Assembly (NCBI GenBank): GCA_018660685.1
Contig: JABJJW010000011.1
Span: forward strand, 178,163-242,162
Length of the DNA: 64,000 bases
Source: Flavobacteriales bacterium
GTDB taxonomy: Bacteria; Bacteroidota; Bacteroidia; Flavobacteriales_G; Salibacteraceae
Direction of reading: 5' to 3'
Shown here: in pieces, positions 54,279 to 61,962 of the stretch
Layout: every line of letters begins with the position of its first letter
Numbering within the stretch: the first letter of the stretch is position 1
Notes under the pieces: model-generated
Told to the model about the DNA's origin: nothing
Database searches by the model: none
What the model saw: only the letters and a program-made list of their open reading frames with translations
Made by a program: the position numbers and the translations under genes

Positions 54279-54830
54279 ATGATCAAATCAGGAGCCAAAG
54301 TTAATGTTCAAGAAACGGAACAGGGGCTAATTATTTCAATTTCTCCTGAGCTTAAGCCTTGGCAAGGAATCGCTTTAGGAGGTTGGCTGCTCGTCTGGGT
54401 GTTTTGTGGAGTATTTACGCTTTTGGGCGCACTTAAAGGAATGACGGAAGATCAATCAATCTTCTACTTGGTTTTTGCCGCCTTCTGGATCTATTTTTTC
54501 TTCTACGCTACCCGATCACTTTTGTGGAGCAACTTTGGAGTTGAATACATCGAGTTAAATGACGAAGCGCTAAACTATAAACGAAGCTGGAATAGCATCG
54601 GAAGAGTTAGAAACTACCAGCTTGAGAACATTAAAAATCTTGGACTTGTCAACTATGGGGACAATAAGTTTGCACGATCCTACAGCGATGCGTTCTGGAC
54701 CATTGGTGGGGAGAGCGTGGGCTTTGATTATTTCGGGGGAAAGGTTGTGTTTGCTTTGAAGGTTGACGAGCGGGGTTCAATAGAAATTGTCCGGAAAATT
54801 GAAAAAGCGATTCGTCAATCCAAGAAATAG
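54279..54830 (+). CDS. Membrane protein with PH-like domain
   Basis: A 183-residue protein. ATG 54279 (MIKSGAKVNVQETEQ) is preferred because a longer frame from 54219 adds an unlikely leader. The layout is an N-terminal beta strand, two hydrophobic helices (WQGIALGGWLLVWVFCGVFT; FYLVFAAFWIYFFFYATRSL), then a C-terminal segment (YIELNDEALNYKRSWNSIGR, FDYFGGKVVFAL) resembling a bacterial PH domain. It has no known function. It is likely co-transcribed with the next small gene. Confidence 0.65.
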   Translation: MIKSGAKVNVQETEQGLIISISPELKPWQGIALGGWLLVWVFCGVFTLLGALKGMTEDQSIFYLVFAAFWIYFFFYATRSLLWSNFGVEYIELNDEALNYKRSWNSIGRVRNYQLENIKNLGLVNYGDNKFARSYSDAFWTIGGESVGFDYFGGKVVFALKVDERGSIEIVRKIEKAIRQSKK

Positions 54831-54894
54831 TCAGGATTCAAAACGCGCTAAGAAGGTGAGAAGAGCGTTACATTTGATAAAAGCACTCTACCCA

Positions 54895-55350
54895 ATGAGA
54901 ACCTTAGTCATTCTTGCAACTTTTATATTGCTATTTTCTAGCATAGGCGCTCAGACTAGTTACAAGCCTTCGGCCGATATCGATGAGCTCTTCGAACAGT
55001 CCGTTGATGTGACTAACTTTCCAGAAGACGACTGTGAACGAAGCTATATGATGGGGATGCAGGACGCTAAGGATTTTTTCCCTCAAGGATTGTGGAGTTT
55101 GGTCGGAGCGGGCAGTTGCATGCTCTCTGTCTGTGGGCCAGCTTGGGCAGGTTATCTAGGAGTTCGATCTGAACTTCCTACACCAATTGTACCTGAAGGA
55201 ATGAATGAAGCTTGCTATTTACACGGATTTGATATGTCCATTGTGGAAATGCGCACGAAGAATATTGCGATTGGAACAACCGTCGGATTGGTCACTTCCA
55301 TTGCCGTTATTGTGGCAATCGAAGTTATGATTAACAACTGCGGGATTTAG
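54895..55350 (+). CDS. Small exported or membrane protein of unknown function
   Basis: A 151-residue protein with signal peptide (MRTLVILATFILLFSSIGAQ) and a C-terminal hydrophobic helix (IAIGTTVGLVTSIAVIVAIE). Between them are YMMGMQDAKDFFPQGLWSL and an unusual Cys-rich central stretch (AGSCMLSVCGPAW, with further Cys in CERSYM and ACYLHGF), suggesting disulfides or metal binding. Start ATG 54895; the longer frame from 54787 overlaps the previous gene. No family is recognised. Confidence 0.6.
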   Translation: MRTLVILATFILLFSSIGAQTSYKPSADIDELFEQSVDVTNFPEDDCERSYMMGMQDAKDFFPQGLWSLVGAGSCMLSVCGPAWAGYLGVRSELPTPIVPEGMNEACYLHGFDMSIVEMRTKNIAIGTTVGLVTSIAVIVAIEVMINNCGI

Positions 55351-55373
55351 CGGTTTTCTGCTATTGAGTTTTT

Positions 55374-55787
55374 TTGTGGCTTTTCAGATGTTTGGATCAT
55401 CATTGGATCAAAACATTGGAAGAGAACATTTTAAATACCATACAAGTCGATACGATTCTTACCTCGCTTGACCCACCGACGATCGAAATCTTTGCTTATG
55501 GTCTCACTCGAACCTCTGGCTGGACTAATGGAAAGCTCATCCCACATATTTACCTCATGCCTCCAGAAGATGGCATCTACTCATTTGATTTCGTTGCGAA
55601 TATTCCAGAATTAGAGCTTAAGGCAGATTCTCGTGTCAAAGGATTGTCTGAAGAATTTGTGCGAGGCGTTACAGCCATTTTTACCTGGGAGCATTTCCCA
55701 TCAGAGTTAACGGGAATCCGTGTCTACGCACAAAGAAATTCGTTGAAAAGCTACTACACAGAATCCACCCATAGGATTACTGCCTAA
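55374..55787 (+). CDS. Small conserved unknown protein
   Basis: A 137-residue cytosolic-looking protein with no signal. The core IEIFAYGLTRTSGWTNGKLI then PPEDGIYSFDFVANIPELEL recalls a small family of unknown function seen in several bacteria; I cannot name it. The start is uncertain: TTG 55374 or TTG 55416 (LEENILNTIQ). It follows the exported protein gene after 23 bases and ends before a strong terminator, so it closes that unit. Confidence 0.55.
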   Translation: MWLFRCLDHHWIKTLEENILNTIQVDTILTSLDPPTIEIFAYGLTRTSGWTNGKLIPHIYLMPPEDGIYSFDFVANIPELELKADSRVKGLSEEFVRGVTAIFTWEHFPSELTGIRVYAQRNSLKSYYTESTHRITA

Positions 55788-55820
55788 TCGTAGATTGACG
55801 TTTCCCTTACCATGCTACGC

Positions 55821-55864
55821 AAGCCCCGTCCTTCGATAAGCGCAGATTGATACGGGGCTTTTTT
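55821..55864 (+). terminator. Rho-independent terminator
   Basis: AAGCCCCGT paired with ACGGGGCTT across a 22-base loop, followed by a T-tract; 33 bases after the small unknown gene. Confidence 0.78.
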
Positions 55865-55959
55865 ATAGAGGAAGTGGCAATATTAATTCAAGAAGCCGTT
55901 TCTGAATACGCTGGATTTTGCATGTTGGAATGTTTATCGACAAAGTCGTTCGTCGATAA

Positions 55960-56781
55960 TCAGACCTTCATTCCAATCATACAAACATCATCGACTTGTT
56001 CAAAGTCGCCCATCCATTCTTCAAATTGATTGTTGAAGAGTTCTTTTTGTTCGTCCATCGACTTGTCTTGAGATGAAAGAATCAGTTCTTTATATGGCTT
56101 GTACTTGAGTTTTTTCCCCTTAGGTCCGCCGAATTGATCGGCATATCCATCGCTAAAAATATAAATCGAATCACCTTCTTGCAGTTGGAGAGAATGATTC
56201 GAATAGGGCTTAGGATCATGGTATTTTCCAATCGGCTGTTTATCTGCCTTGATCTCATAAAGGTTCCAGCCATCAGCAGCAAGCTTCCGGTTTTCGGCTT
56301 CCTCACCCAATTCGGCCATTGAGCGTTGAGTTACAATCCAAAGAGCATTGTTTGCCCCGGCATACTGTAGTTCTTTGGTTTTTGAATTGTATGAGCAAAG
56401 GGCGATGTCCATTCCATCCTTCACTTCTTCTTCGGATTTTTCAAACCGTTCAATAACGAGCTCTAAGGTTTTATCAAGGATTTTGGCCGGTTCGCTCAAT
56501 TCAAATTCACGGACGGCTCGGTTTAGTGCATTGCTACATACCACACTAACCATGGCTCCAGGAACCCCGTGCCCAGTGCAGTCAGCTGCAGCGAAAATGG
56601 TCCAGTCATCTGCTGGCTCCATCCAGTAGAAGTCTCCAGCAACAATGTCTTTTGGTTTGTAAAGGATGAAACTGTTTTCAATTCGTTCTTTCACCAATCG
56701 AAGAGGAGGGAGGATGGCTTCTTGTATACGCTTAGCGTAGGTGATGGAATCGGTTATCTCTCGGTTCTTTTCTTCGATCAA
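55960..56781 (-). CDS. SpoIIE/PP2C-type phosphatase, missing its sensor part
   Basis: A 273-residue protein carrying a complete SpoIIE/PP2C serine phosphatase domain with all metal sites: VAGDFYWMEP (Asp), AAADCTGHGVPGAMVSVV, GMDIALCSY, FSDGYADQFGG and QVDDVCMIGM. In full-length Bacteroidota proteins this domain follows TPRs, a membrane helix and a coiled coil ending EEKNREITDSITYAKRIQEA, of which only the end remains. The only in-frame start is TTG 56781; before it the frame is open but without ATG or GTG. It may be expressed weakly. See the 5' remnant at 56782-56969. Confidence 0.72.
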   Translation of the reverse strand: MIEEKNREITDSITYAKRIQEAILPPLRLVKERIENSFILYKPKDIVAGDFYWMEPADDWTIFAAADCTGHGVPGAMVSVVCSNALNRAVREFELSEPAKILDKTLELVIERFEKSEEEVKDGMDIALCSYNSKTKELQYAGANNALWIVTQRSMAELGEEAENRKLAADGWNLYEIKADKQPIGKYHDPKPYSNHSLQLQEGDSIYIFSDGYADQFGGPKGKKLKYKPYKELILSSQDKSMDEQKELFNNQFEEWMGDFEQVDDVCMIGMKV

Positions 56782-56969
56782 TGCCTTTTGCTCCTGAATC
56801 TTTCGATTCTTCAGTTTGTAAATGTTTTGAAGCTTAACAGAGTTGATTTCGGTCTGTAGCTGGTCATAGGATTTGAATGACGTGGATGCTTTCTTCCAAT
56901 TTTCGGCTTGATCATGTGCCTTCCACCGATTAGAAATAGGCTTAATAGAGAAAGAAGTAATGATTTCAT
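56782..56969 (-). pseudogene. 5' remnant of the SpoIIE sensor gene (deletion and frameshift)
   Basis: ATG 56969 begins a clean signal peptide (MKSLLLSLLSLFLIGG) but in a frame that then runs to an unrelated sequence and stop. In another frame, from about 56929, the DNA reads AHDQAENWKKASTSFKSYDQ, YKLKNRKIQEQKALIEEKNR, the last TPR and coiled coil of this protein type, and joins the phosphatase. So nearly all of the original sensor seems deleted, with the junction out of frame. Confidence 0.6.
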
Positions 56970-56996
56970 GGATATGTGTTTGTAGGTAGTATCCAT

Positions 56997-57250
56997 TCTA
57001 AAGCATGAGGTTCAATTAAAGATGAAATATTTTCATCCAATCCTTTTCAACGCCAACAGAAATTTAATTTGAATCAAGAAATAAGGACGAATCATAGGCG
57101 GTTCGAAATCAGCATCAGCCGTGCTAATATCGTTATATATGTGAAAGAGGCCGCCAAACTTGCTGTAGGGCCCGCATGGTTCTGGTCAATGAAGATATGA
57201 GCATCCCTGAATGGAACACATAATCATATTCGTAATGAAGGACTCGAAAC
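56997..57250. other. Noncoding stretch, nothing recognised
   Basis: About 250 bases with no convincing gene, RNA or promoter. A short minus-strand open stretch (AHIFIDQNHAGPTASLAASF) is visible but has no start or match. Confidence 0.5.
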
Positions 57251-57637
57251 CTATTCCGACGCCTTGGTCGCCTTTTCTAGTTGTTTCTCCAATCCTTTTA
57301 CGATTTTCTCTTGCTCCTTGATTCCCGCTTTAGCTTCTTTTAAGTCGTCTGCGCCTTTAGTAACTTTCTCTTCGAGTTTGGAGACGTTGGTCTCAAGCGA
57401 TTTAATTGCCGCCTTCTGTTCCTTCACCTCAGCCTGCAGCGTCTTTTTGTCTTCGGTCAAAGACAAGACCGACGCTTTTTCAGAATCAAGCTGTTTGCTT
57501 AGAGTTTGATTGCGCGTTTCCAAATCTGAAATCGATCGATCTCGTTCTTGAATGGTGTTCTTCAGATTAATAATCTGAGTCAACGATGACTTCACCGAAG
57601 TGGTGAGCGTGACAATTGGATCTTCAGTTTCTGCCAT
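57251..57637 (-). CDS. Coiled-coil protein
   Basis: A 128-residue, almost wholly alpha-helical cytosolic protein with heptad patterning from residue 15 to the end (ITNLKNT-like start, then TLQAEVKEQKAAIKSLETNV, SKLEEKVTKGADDLKEAKAG). No membrane segment. It follows the LysM gene after three bases, so it is its operon partner. A scaffold or stutter-type role is likely, but undefined. Confidence 0.72.
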   Translation of the reverse strand: MAETEDPIVTLTTSVKSSLTQIINLKNTIQERDRSISDLETRNQTLSKQLDSEKASVLSLTEDKKTLQAEVKEQKAAIKSLETNVSKLEEKVTKGADDLKEAKAGIKEQEKIVKGLEKQLEKATKASE

Positions 57638-57640
57638 GAT

Positions 57641-58183
57641 TCAATGTTTAATGATGATTGAGTCTCCGACTTTAATGTGATGAATGTCATCGATTTCATT
57701 GTGTCCAGCTATTTCAGCATGCTCAAAGCCGTGGCCATGATACATTTCGGAAATGCTCCAGAGCGATTCACCTTCTTCCACGACATGAATCGTTTGGTCA
57801 GGCTTTTCTACATCTTCATGGGAGCTTTGCATCGTGGCAATGAGTTCTTCGACTTCACTTTCAAGGAGAGCAATTTTATCGTCCTTTTCTTTGAGAACTT
57901 GCTGAAGGTCACCGCTCTGTTCCATGTCTTGAGAGTCAGCGCTATCCGATTCCATAGGAACTTCACCATCAACAGTGCCATTCGAAGCCATCATCGTTGA
58001 TCCGGCTAAAAATATGATGAGAAGAAGAGATAGAGCAGCTAGAGCAATGCTCGCTGTCTTGAATGTTCCGCGTTGCTTTTGCACACGCTGGATGTCTTGA
58101 AATGCCCGGAGGTCTGAGCCACAGCTTTCGCAGCTCTCCGCCCCTTCCGGGATATTAGGATCGTCGCATACTGGACAGTTCAT
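57641..58183 (-). CDS. Zinc-ribbon, single-TM, LysM-domain protein
   Basis: A 180-residue protein. It starts with a zinc ribbon (MNCPVCDDPNIPEGAESCES then CGSDL; four Cys), then a TM helix (ASIALAALSLLLIIFLAGST, about 45-64), an acidic linker and coiled coil, and a C-terminal LysM domain (IHVVEEGESLWSISEMYHGH then VGDSIIIK) that would bind peptidoglycan. The ribbon is cytosolic and LysM periplasmic, so the protein spans the membrane. It shares an operon with the coiled-coil gene. Cell-wall sensing or anchoring is inferred. Confidence 0.85.
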   Translation of the reverse strand: MNCPVCDDPNIPEGAESCESCGSDLRAFQDIQRVQKQRGTFKTASIALAALSLLLIIFLAGSTMMASNGTVDGEVPMESDSADSQDMEQSGDLQQVLKEKDDKIALLESEVEELIATMQSSHEDVEKPDQTIHVVEEGESLWSISEMYHGHGFEHAEIAGHNEIDDIHHIKVGDSIIIKH

Positions 58184-58206
58184 AGTTAGGTGTTATTGGT
58201 GCCCTT

Positions 58207-58237
58207 CAAAATTAGGTCAAAAAATATTGATAACCAA
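58207..58237 (-). promoter_or_regulatory. Promoter of the LysM/coiled-coil operon
   Basis: Minus strand: TTG (58235-58237), 20-base spacer, TAATTTTG (58207-58214). It fits the consensus exactly, 24 bases before ATG 58183. Confidence 0.62.
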
Positions 58238-58378
58238 GGGTTTACGATTTAATCATTGCGCTCAAGTGAGGCGGCATCGATAAATCACCTATTCCAATTA
58301 CCAACTTGAATCAATGTCCAGTCGTGAGCGGAAGCTTCATTAACCTCTAAACTTGCAGCTGCTTATTGCAACCCAATC

Positions 58379-58675
58379 ATGTCAAAGTATAACAACCTCA
58401 TTAAGGGAGAAAAACCTACGCTCATTGACTTCTATGCAGACTGGTGTGCGCCGTGCAAGACCATGTCGCCGATTCTTTCGAAGGTAAAATCGAAGATGGG
58501 AAATCGTGCTACGATTATTAAGATCAATGTGGATAAGAACAAGGCGATTTCCAATAAGCACAATATCAGGAGTATTCCAACTTTAATTCTCTTCAAGAAT
58601 GGGCGTCAAGTTTGGCGTAAGAGTGGAGTTGTTCAAGCCAAGGAGATTGTTGCTGCCCTTGAGCGTAGTATGTAG
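58379..58675 (+). CDS. Thioredoxin-family protein
   Basis: A 98-residue short thioredoxin with active site DWCAPCKTMSP (WCAPC) and cis-proline in RSIPTLILF. It is smaller than the trxA product at 20385 and lacks its first strand. A general cytosolic disulfide reductant or a specialised partner are both possible. No other redox gene is nearby. The upstream region has TAAACTTGC, a loose -7 match. Confidence 0.9.
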   Translation: MSKYNNLIKGEKPTLIDFYADWCAPCKTMSPILSKVKSKMGNRATIIKINVDKNKAISNKHNIRSIPTLILFKNGRQVWRKSGVVQAKEIVAALERSM

Positions 58676-58744
58676 CGCTTTGATTGGGGCTTAGTACACC
58701 TCGTTAATTACCAATCAATAAATTAAGAAACCCTACTTTGGACT

Positions 58745-59632
58745 TTGTTGATTTGGACCATAATAATATCAATTGGTGCGGCATACATTATTGCCAATGT
58801 TGTAGTCTTCTTCATGCAAGAGAGGTTTCTCTTTAAACCAGAAAAACTTCCTGAGGACTTCAAGTACGAATACAACAACCAAAGCTTCAAGGAGTACCAC
58901 TTAGAGCTTGAGGATGGAGTGAGTATCAATGGACTTCATTTTCAAGTTGAAAATCCGAAAGGCATCATTCTTTATCTAAAAGGAAATTCAAGATCCATAA
59001 AAGGGTGGGGGAAGTTCGCTGTGGACTTTGGTCGGCTCGGCTATGATGTGATCATGGTTGACTATCGAGGATTTGGTAAAAGCACCGGAAAACGCTCTGA
59101 GAAAGGAATTAAAAGCGATCTTCAATTGGTCTATGATATGATCAAAGCGCAGATTCCTGAGAAGTACATCATCCTATACGGGCGTTCGATGGGCTCGGGC
59201 TTTGCAGCCAAACTAGCATCGAACAATAATCCAAGAATGCTCGTTTTGGAGTCGCCATATTACAGCCTAAAAAAAACCGCAAAACGTTACGTCCCATTTT
59301 TGCCCTTAGCGTTGATCATGAAGTTCCCAATCAAGACGCACGTGTGGATGAAGTATGTAGACTGTCCAATTCGCATCATTCATGGCACAAATGACAAATT
59401 GATTCCGTTGAAAACCGCAGTAAAACTGAGTAACATTAAACCAGATCAAACCAGGCTGTACACCGTTATCGGAGCAGGACACAACAACCTCTACACTTAC
59501 GAAGAGTACCATCGTTATCTGGAGGAAATACTCGATTCTCGTTCAGCAAAACCTTTTAATGAAGCAGAAACCAGCCTCAGCTTTGGCAAGAAGTGGAAGG
59601 AAAAGTTGGGCAAAAAGAAGGTAGCTAGCTGA
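58745..59632 (+). CDS. Membrane-anchored alpha/beta hydrolase (BEM46-like)
   Basis: A 295-residue protein with one N-terminal TM helix (IWTIIISIGAAYIIANVVVF) and an alpha/beta-hydrolase domain: VDYRGFGKSTGK, nucleophile elbow LYGRSMGSGFAAK (Ser about 138), late Asp in IIHGTNDKLIPL and His in GAGHNNLY. It matches the BEM46/YqiA-type serine hydrolases, substrate unknown. There is no ATG; TTG 58745 or TTG 58748 is the start. It is followed by the acyltransferase gene on the same strand after 56 bases. Confidence 0.82.
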   Translation: MLIWTIIISIGAAYIIANVVVFFMQERFLFKPEKLPEDFKYEYNNQSFKEYHLELEDGVSINGLHFQVENPKGIILYLKGNSRSIKGWGKFAVDFGRLGYDVIMVDYRGFGKSTGKRSEKGIKSDLQLVYDMIKAQIPEKYIILYGRSMGSGFAAKLASNNNPRMLVLESPYYSLKKTAKRYVPFLPLALIMKFPIKTHVWMKYVDCPIRIIHGTNDKLIPLKTAVKLSNIKPDQTRLYTVIGAGHNNLYTYEEYHRYLEEILDSRSAKPFNEAETSLSFGKKWKEKLGKKKVAS

Positions 59633-59688
59633 GAGTACGGCTCTCGACCCAATTGATTTCGATATTCGATTGAGCGTACATTCGCATT

Positions 59689-60582
59689 GTGCTCAGCCTG
59701 CTTCTCTACTACCTGGTAATCCTACCTCTTTCTTATTTGCCTTTTTGGTTTCTCTATCGCATATCCGATTTTCTGTACTTGATAATCTATGATGTGGCTA
59801 AGTACCGCCGAAGTGTCGTGTCTAAAAACTTGGCTAATTCGTTCCCTGCGAAAACGGATTCTGAGCTAAGCAGTATAGAGCGCCTGTACTACCGTCATAT
59901 GTGTGACTTAATTGTAGAAAGTCTGAAGGGGTTTAACATCGCCTACCACAGAGTCGAGAAGCGAATGAAGATTATGAACCCTGAGGTTATGGATCAATTC
60001 GTTGAGCAAGGCAAGAGTCTATTTTTGGTTGGGGGGCATTATGGCAATTGGGAAATGTTCGCGCTTGCCATCGACCGAAAAATTCAACATAAGGCGGTCG
60101 CGCTATACACTCCACTCAGTGATGAATTTATGGATTCCAAGATTCGGGAGAGCCGATCGAAGTACGGTTTGCGAATGCTCTCCATTCGTGAAATCCGAGA
60201 GAATTTAAAGTCCACAAAAGAAGAGCTAACACTTACCATTTTTGGCTCTGATCAATCGCCAGGCAAGTCGCAACAGGCGTATTGGATGACCTTTTTAAAC
60301 CAAGAGACTGCGGTGCAATTTGGAACGGAGAAGTTCGCTGTAGAATATGATATGGCCGTGGTCTACGGCATCATTCAAAAGAGGAGTAGAGGGCATTACG
60401 AGGTTGAGTTCAAATTAATCACGGATGATCCCGGATCCAAACCACTGGGTTGGATCACGCAAAAGCACACCAAGATGCTTGAAGACGCCATCGAAGCCCA
60501 GCCTGAATACTGGTTGTGGAGTCATAAGCGGTGGAAACGTGAGCGACCAGAGGGTGAGAAGATGGCTGTAAACCTGCTGTGA
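59689..60582 (+). CDS. Lipid A biosynthesis-type lysophospholipid acyltransferase
   Basis: A 297-residue inner-membrane acyltransferase of the LpxL/HtrB family. N-terminal membrane helix, then the catalytic segment VGGHYGNWEMFALAIDRK (HX4-E type), and late GSDQSPGKSQQAYWMTFLNQ and EYWLWSHKRWKRERPEG, all typical. It adds a secondary acyl chain to lipid A or a related lipid. The start is GTG 59689. No lpx genes are around. Confidence 0.92.
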   Translation: MLSLLLYYLVILPLSYLPFWFLYRISDFLYLIIYDVAKYRRSVVSKNLANSFPAKTDSELSSIERLYYRHMCDLIVESLKGFNIAYHRVEKRMKIMNPEVMDQFVEQGKSLFLVGGHYGNWEMFALAIDRKIQHKAVALYTPLSDEFMDSKIRESRSKYGLRMLSIREIRENLKSTKEELTLTIFGSDQSPGKSQQAYWMTFLNQETAVQFGTEKFAVEYDMAVVYGIIQKRSRGHYEVEFKLITDDPGSKPLGWITQKHTKMLEDAIEAQPEYWLWSHKRWKRERPEGEKMAVNLL

Positions 60583-60635
60583 GCCTCTTTTTATTGGCCA
60601 TTCATCCGTCTAATAACTTAAAACAAGCTGAAACT

Positions 60636-61931
60636 TCAAATACCTAACCGCTCCCAACTCTCATCGGTATACATTCCAACGAATTCCACTGAATCATTGT
60701 GAAAGCGCATCATGGCGAAATCAAAGGTCTGGTCTAAGTCACAGCCATCGGTCACGAAAAGGACCTTGAAGTAGCCGTTGATGAAGCTCTGGAAATCGTA
60801 TTCATAGTGGGCTCCATTGCAGTCGTATCCGTTCTCATATTGGGTTGATGAGAGAAAGTCGCTATCCTTCAAACGATTTATCGCCGATTCTTGCTTAAGT
60901 CCGGTGATGACCTTTTGTTGTGGGTCATACTCATAAAACTTAAGGCGTTGAGTGGCAAATCCGTTACTCATGCTAAACAAATTTTTAGCAACAACGAAAT
61001 TTGGTTTTGTATGCCACACTTTAATCTCGTGAAGTGTAGGGGTCATCTCTGGATGATCGGGCAAGACTGTATATTGAATGTATTGAGCCCTCGTGTTAAT
61101 GGAGTCGATAATTATCCGACTGCTATAATCGAATGTATTGCACAGATCAGTGTTTTTAGAAACTTCTGTTTTTGAGCTGTTGATGAGAGACAACATCCGT
61201 TCCATTGGGGAAAAGCCTTGGCGCGGCAGAGAAAGAAAGATTTGTTCTGGATAGCTGAGCCAATGCGGCTGGATACACATCCAGTAAAAAGGGTCGGGCA
61301 TCATGTCAAGCCTACCATTCTCATCAGCCACCCAACTTTCATATACTTCAGGAATGTAGCGTTCAGGTTCGCCTTCTAAAGCTTGATTGATACACCCATG
61401 CTTTCGCACTTCCACAAAATATGTCCCATCCAATTCCTTGAACCAAACGAAAGGCTCCCCACATATTGAAGCATCGTAGCTAAGAATGTGTCTCGTGTCC
61501 ACATGTTCTCCGTCCATGAATGAGCTTAGCCAGAATGCTCTCTGATTGGTATGTTCAACGTCCATGTTGTGATAATCGCCAAACAAGAACAGCGCGAGAC
61601 CTTCGTACGGGTTCTCACCAAAATGATAATCTTCTACATGCGCCAGCCGGTCGATTCGTAGGTGTTCTTGTAAATCGAAAGGCACAAAGTCAATAACCCG
61701 ATTTCTAGTTTCCCTTCTTATGCAATTGATGGCAGCGAACTCTATTAATCCTTTCAATGAGAGTTTATACTTTCTTGCATTCGAATCCTCCGTTGCTTCT
61801 TCTACAACGCTAATTGTGTCAGCTTCAAGCGAGTATTCAGAATTGCTAGAACCACCACAAGAACTCAGCAAGACAGCGGTGATGGCGACGACGGCTAAAT
61901 AGGGTTTCACTTTCGAAAAGTATAGAATCAT
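60636..61931 (-). CDS. Lipoprotein of unknown function
   Basis: A 431-residue predicted lipoprotein from ATG 61931 (MILYFSKVKPYLAVVAITAV) with lipobox VLLSSC. A longer frame would overlap the divergent gene. The mature part is aromatic-rich, with YHFGENPYEGLALFLFGDYH, HWLSYPEQIFLSLPRQGFSP, and a Cys-rich end (ENGYDCNGAHYEYDFQSF, TDGCDLDQTFDF). I do not recognise the family. No enzyme motif stands out. Confidence 0.65.
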   Translation of the reverse strand: MILYFSKVKPYLAVVAITAVLLSSCGGSSNSEYSLEADTISVVEEATEDSNARKYKLSLKGLIEFAAINCIRRETRNRVIDFVPFDLQEHLRIDRLAHVEDYHFGENPYEGLALFLFGDYHNMDVEHTNQRAFWLSSFMDGEHVDTRHILSYDASICGEPFVWFKELDGTYFVEVRKHGCINQALEGEPERYIPEVYESWVADENGRLDMMPDPFYWMCIQPHWLSYPEQIFLSLPRQGFSPMERMLSLINSSKTEVSKNTDLCNTFDYSSRIIIDSINTRAQYIQYTVLPDHPEMTPTLHEIKVWHTKPNFVVAKNLFSMSNGFATQRLKFYEYDPQQKVITGLKQESAINRLKDSDFLSSTQYENGYDCNGAHYEYDFQSFINGYFKVLFVTDGCDLDQTFDFAMMRFHNDSVEFVGMYTDESWERLGI

Positions 61932-61962
61932 ATCGATACACAAAATGTGATCTTCGCACCGC

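Noticed and set aside
55934..55959. Perfect 8-bp inverted repeat TTATCGAC/GTCGATAA after the SpoIIE gene
   Set aside because: It lacks a T-tract on either strand, so a terminator call is not supported; maybe only a weak 3' hairpin.
57100..57220. Short open stretches in the noncoding gap before the coiled-coil gene
   Set aside because: No start, no recognisable motif and fewer than 45 residues; not supportable as genes.
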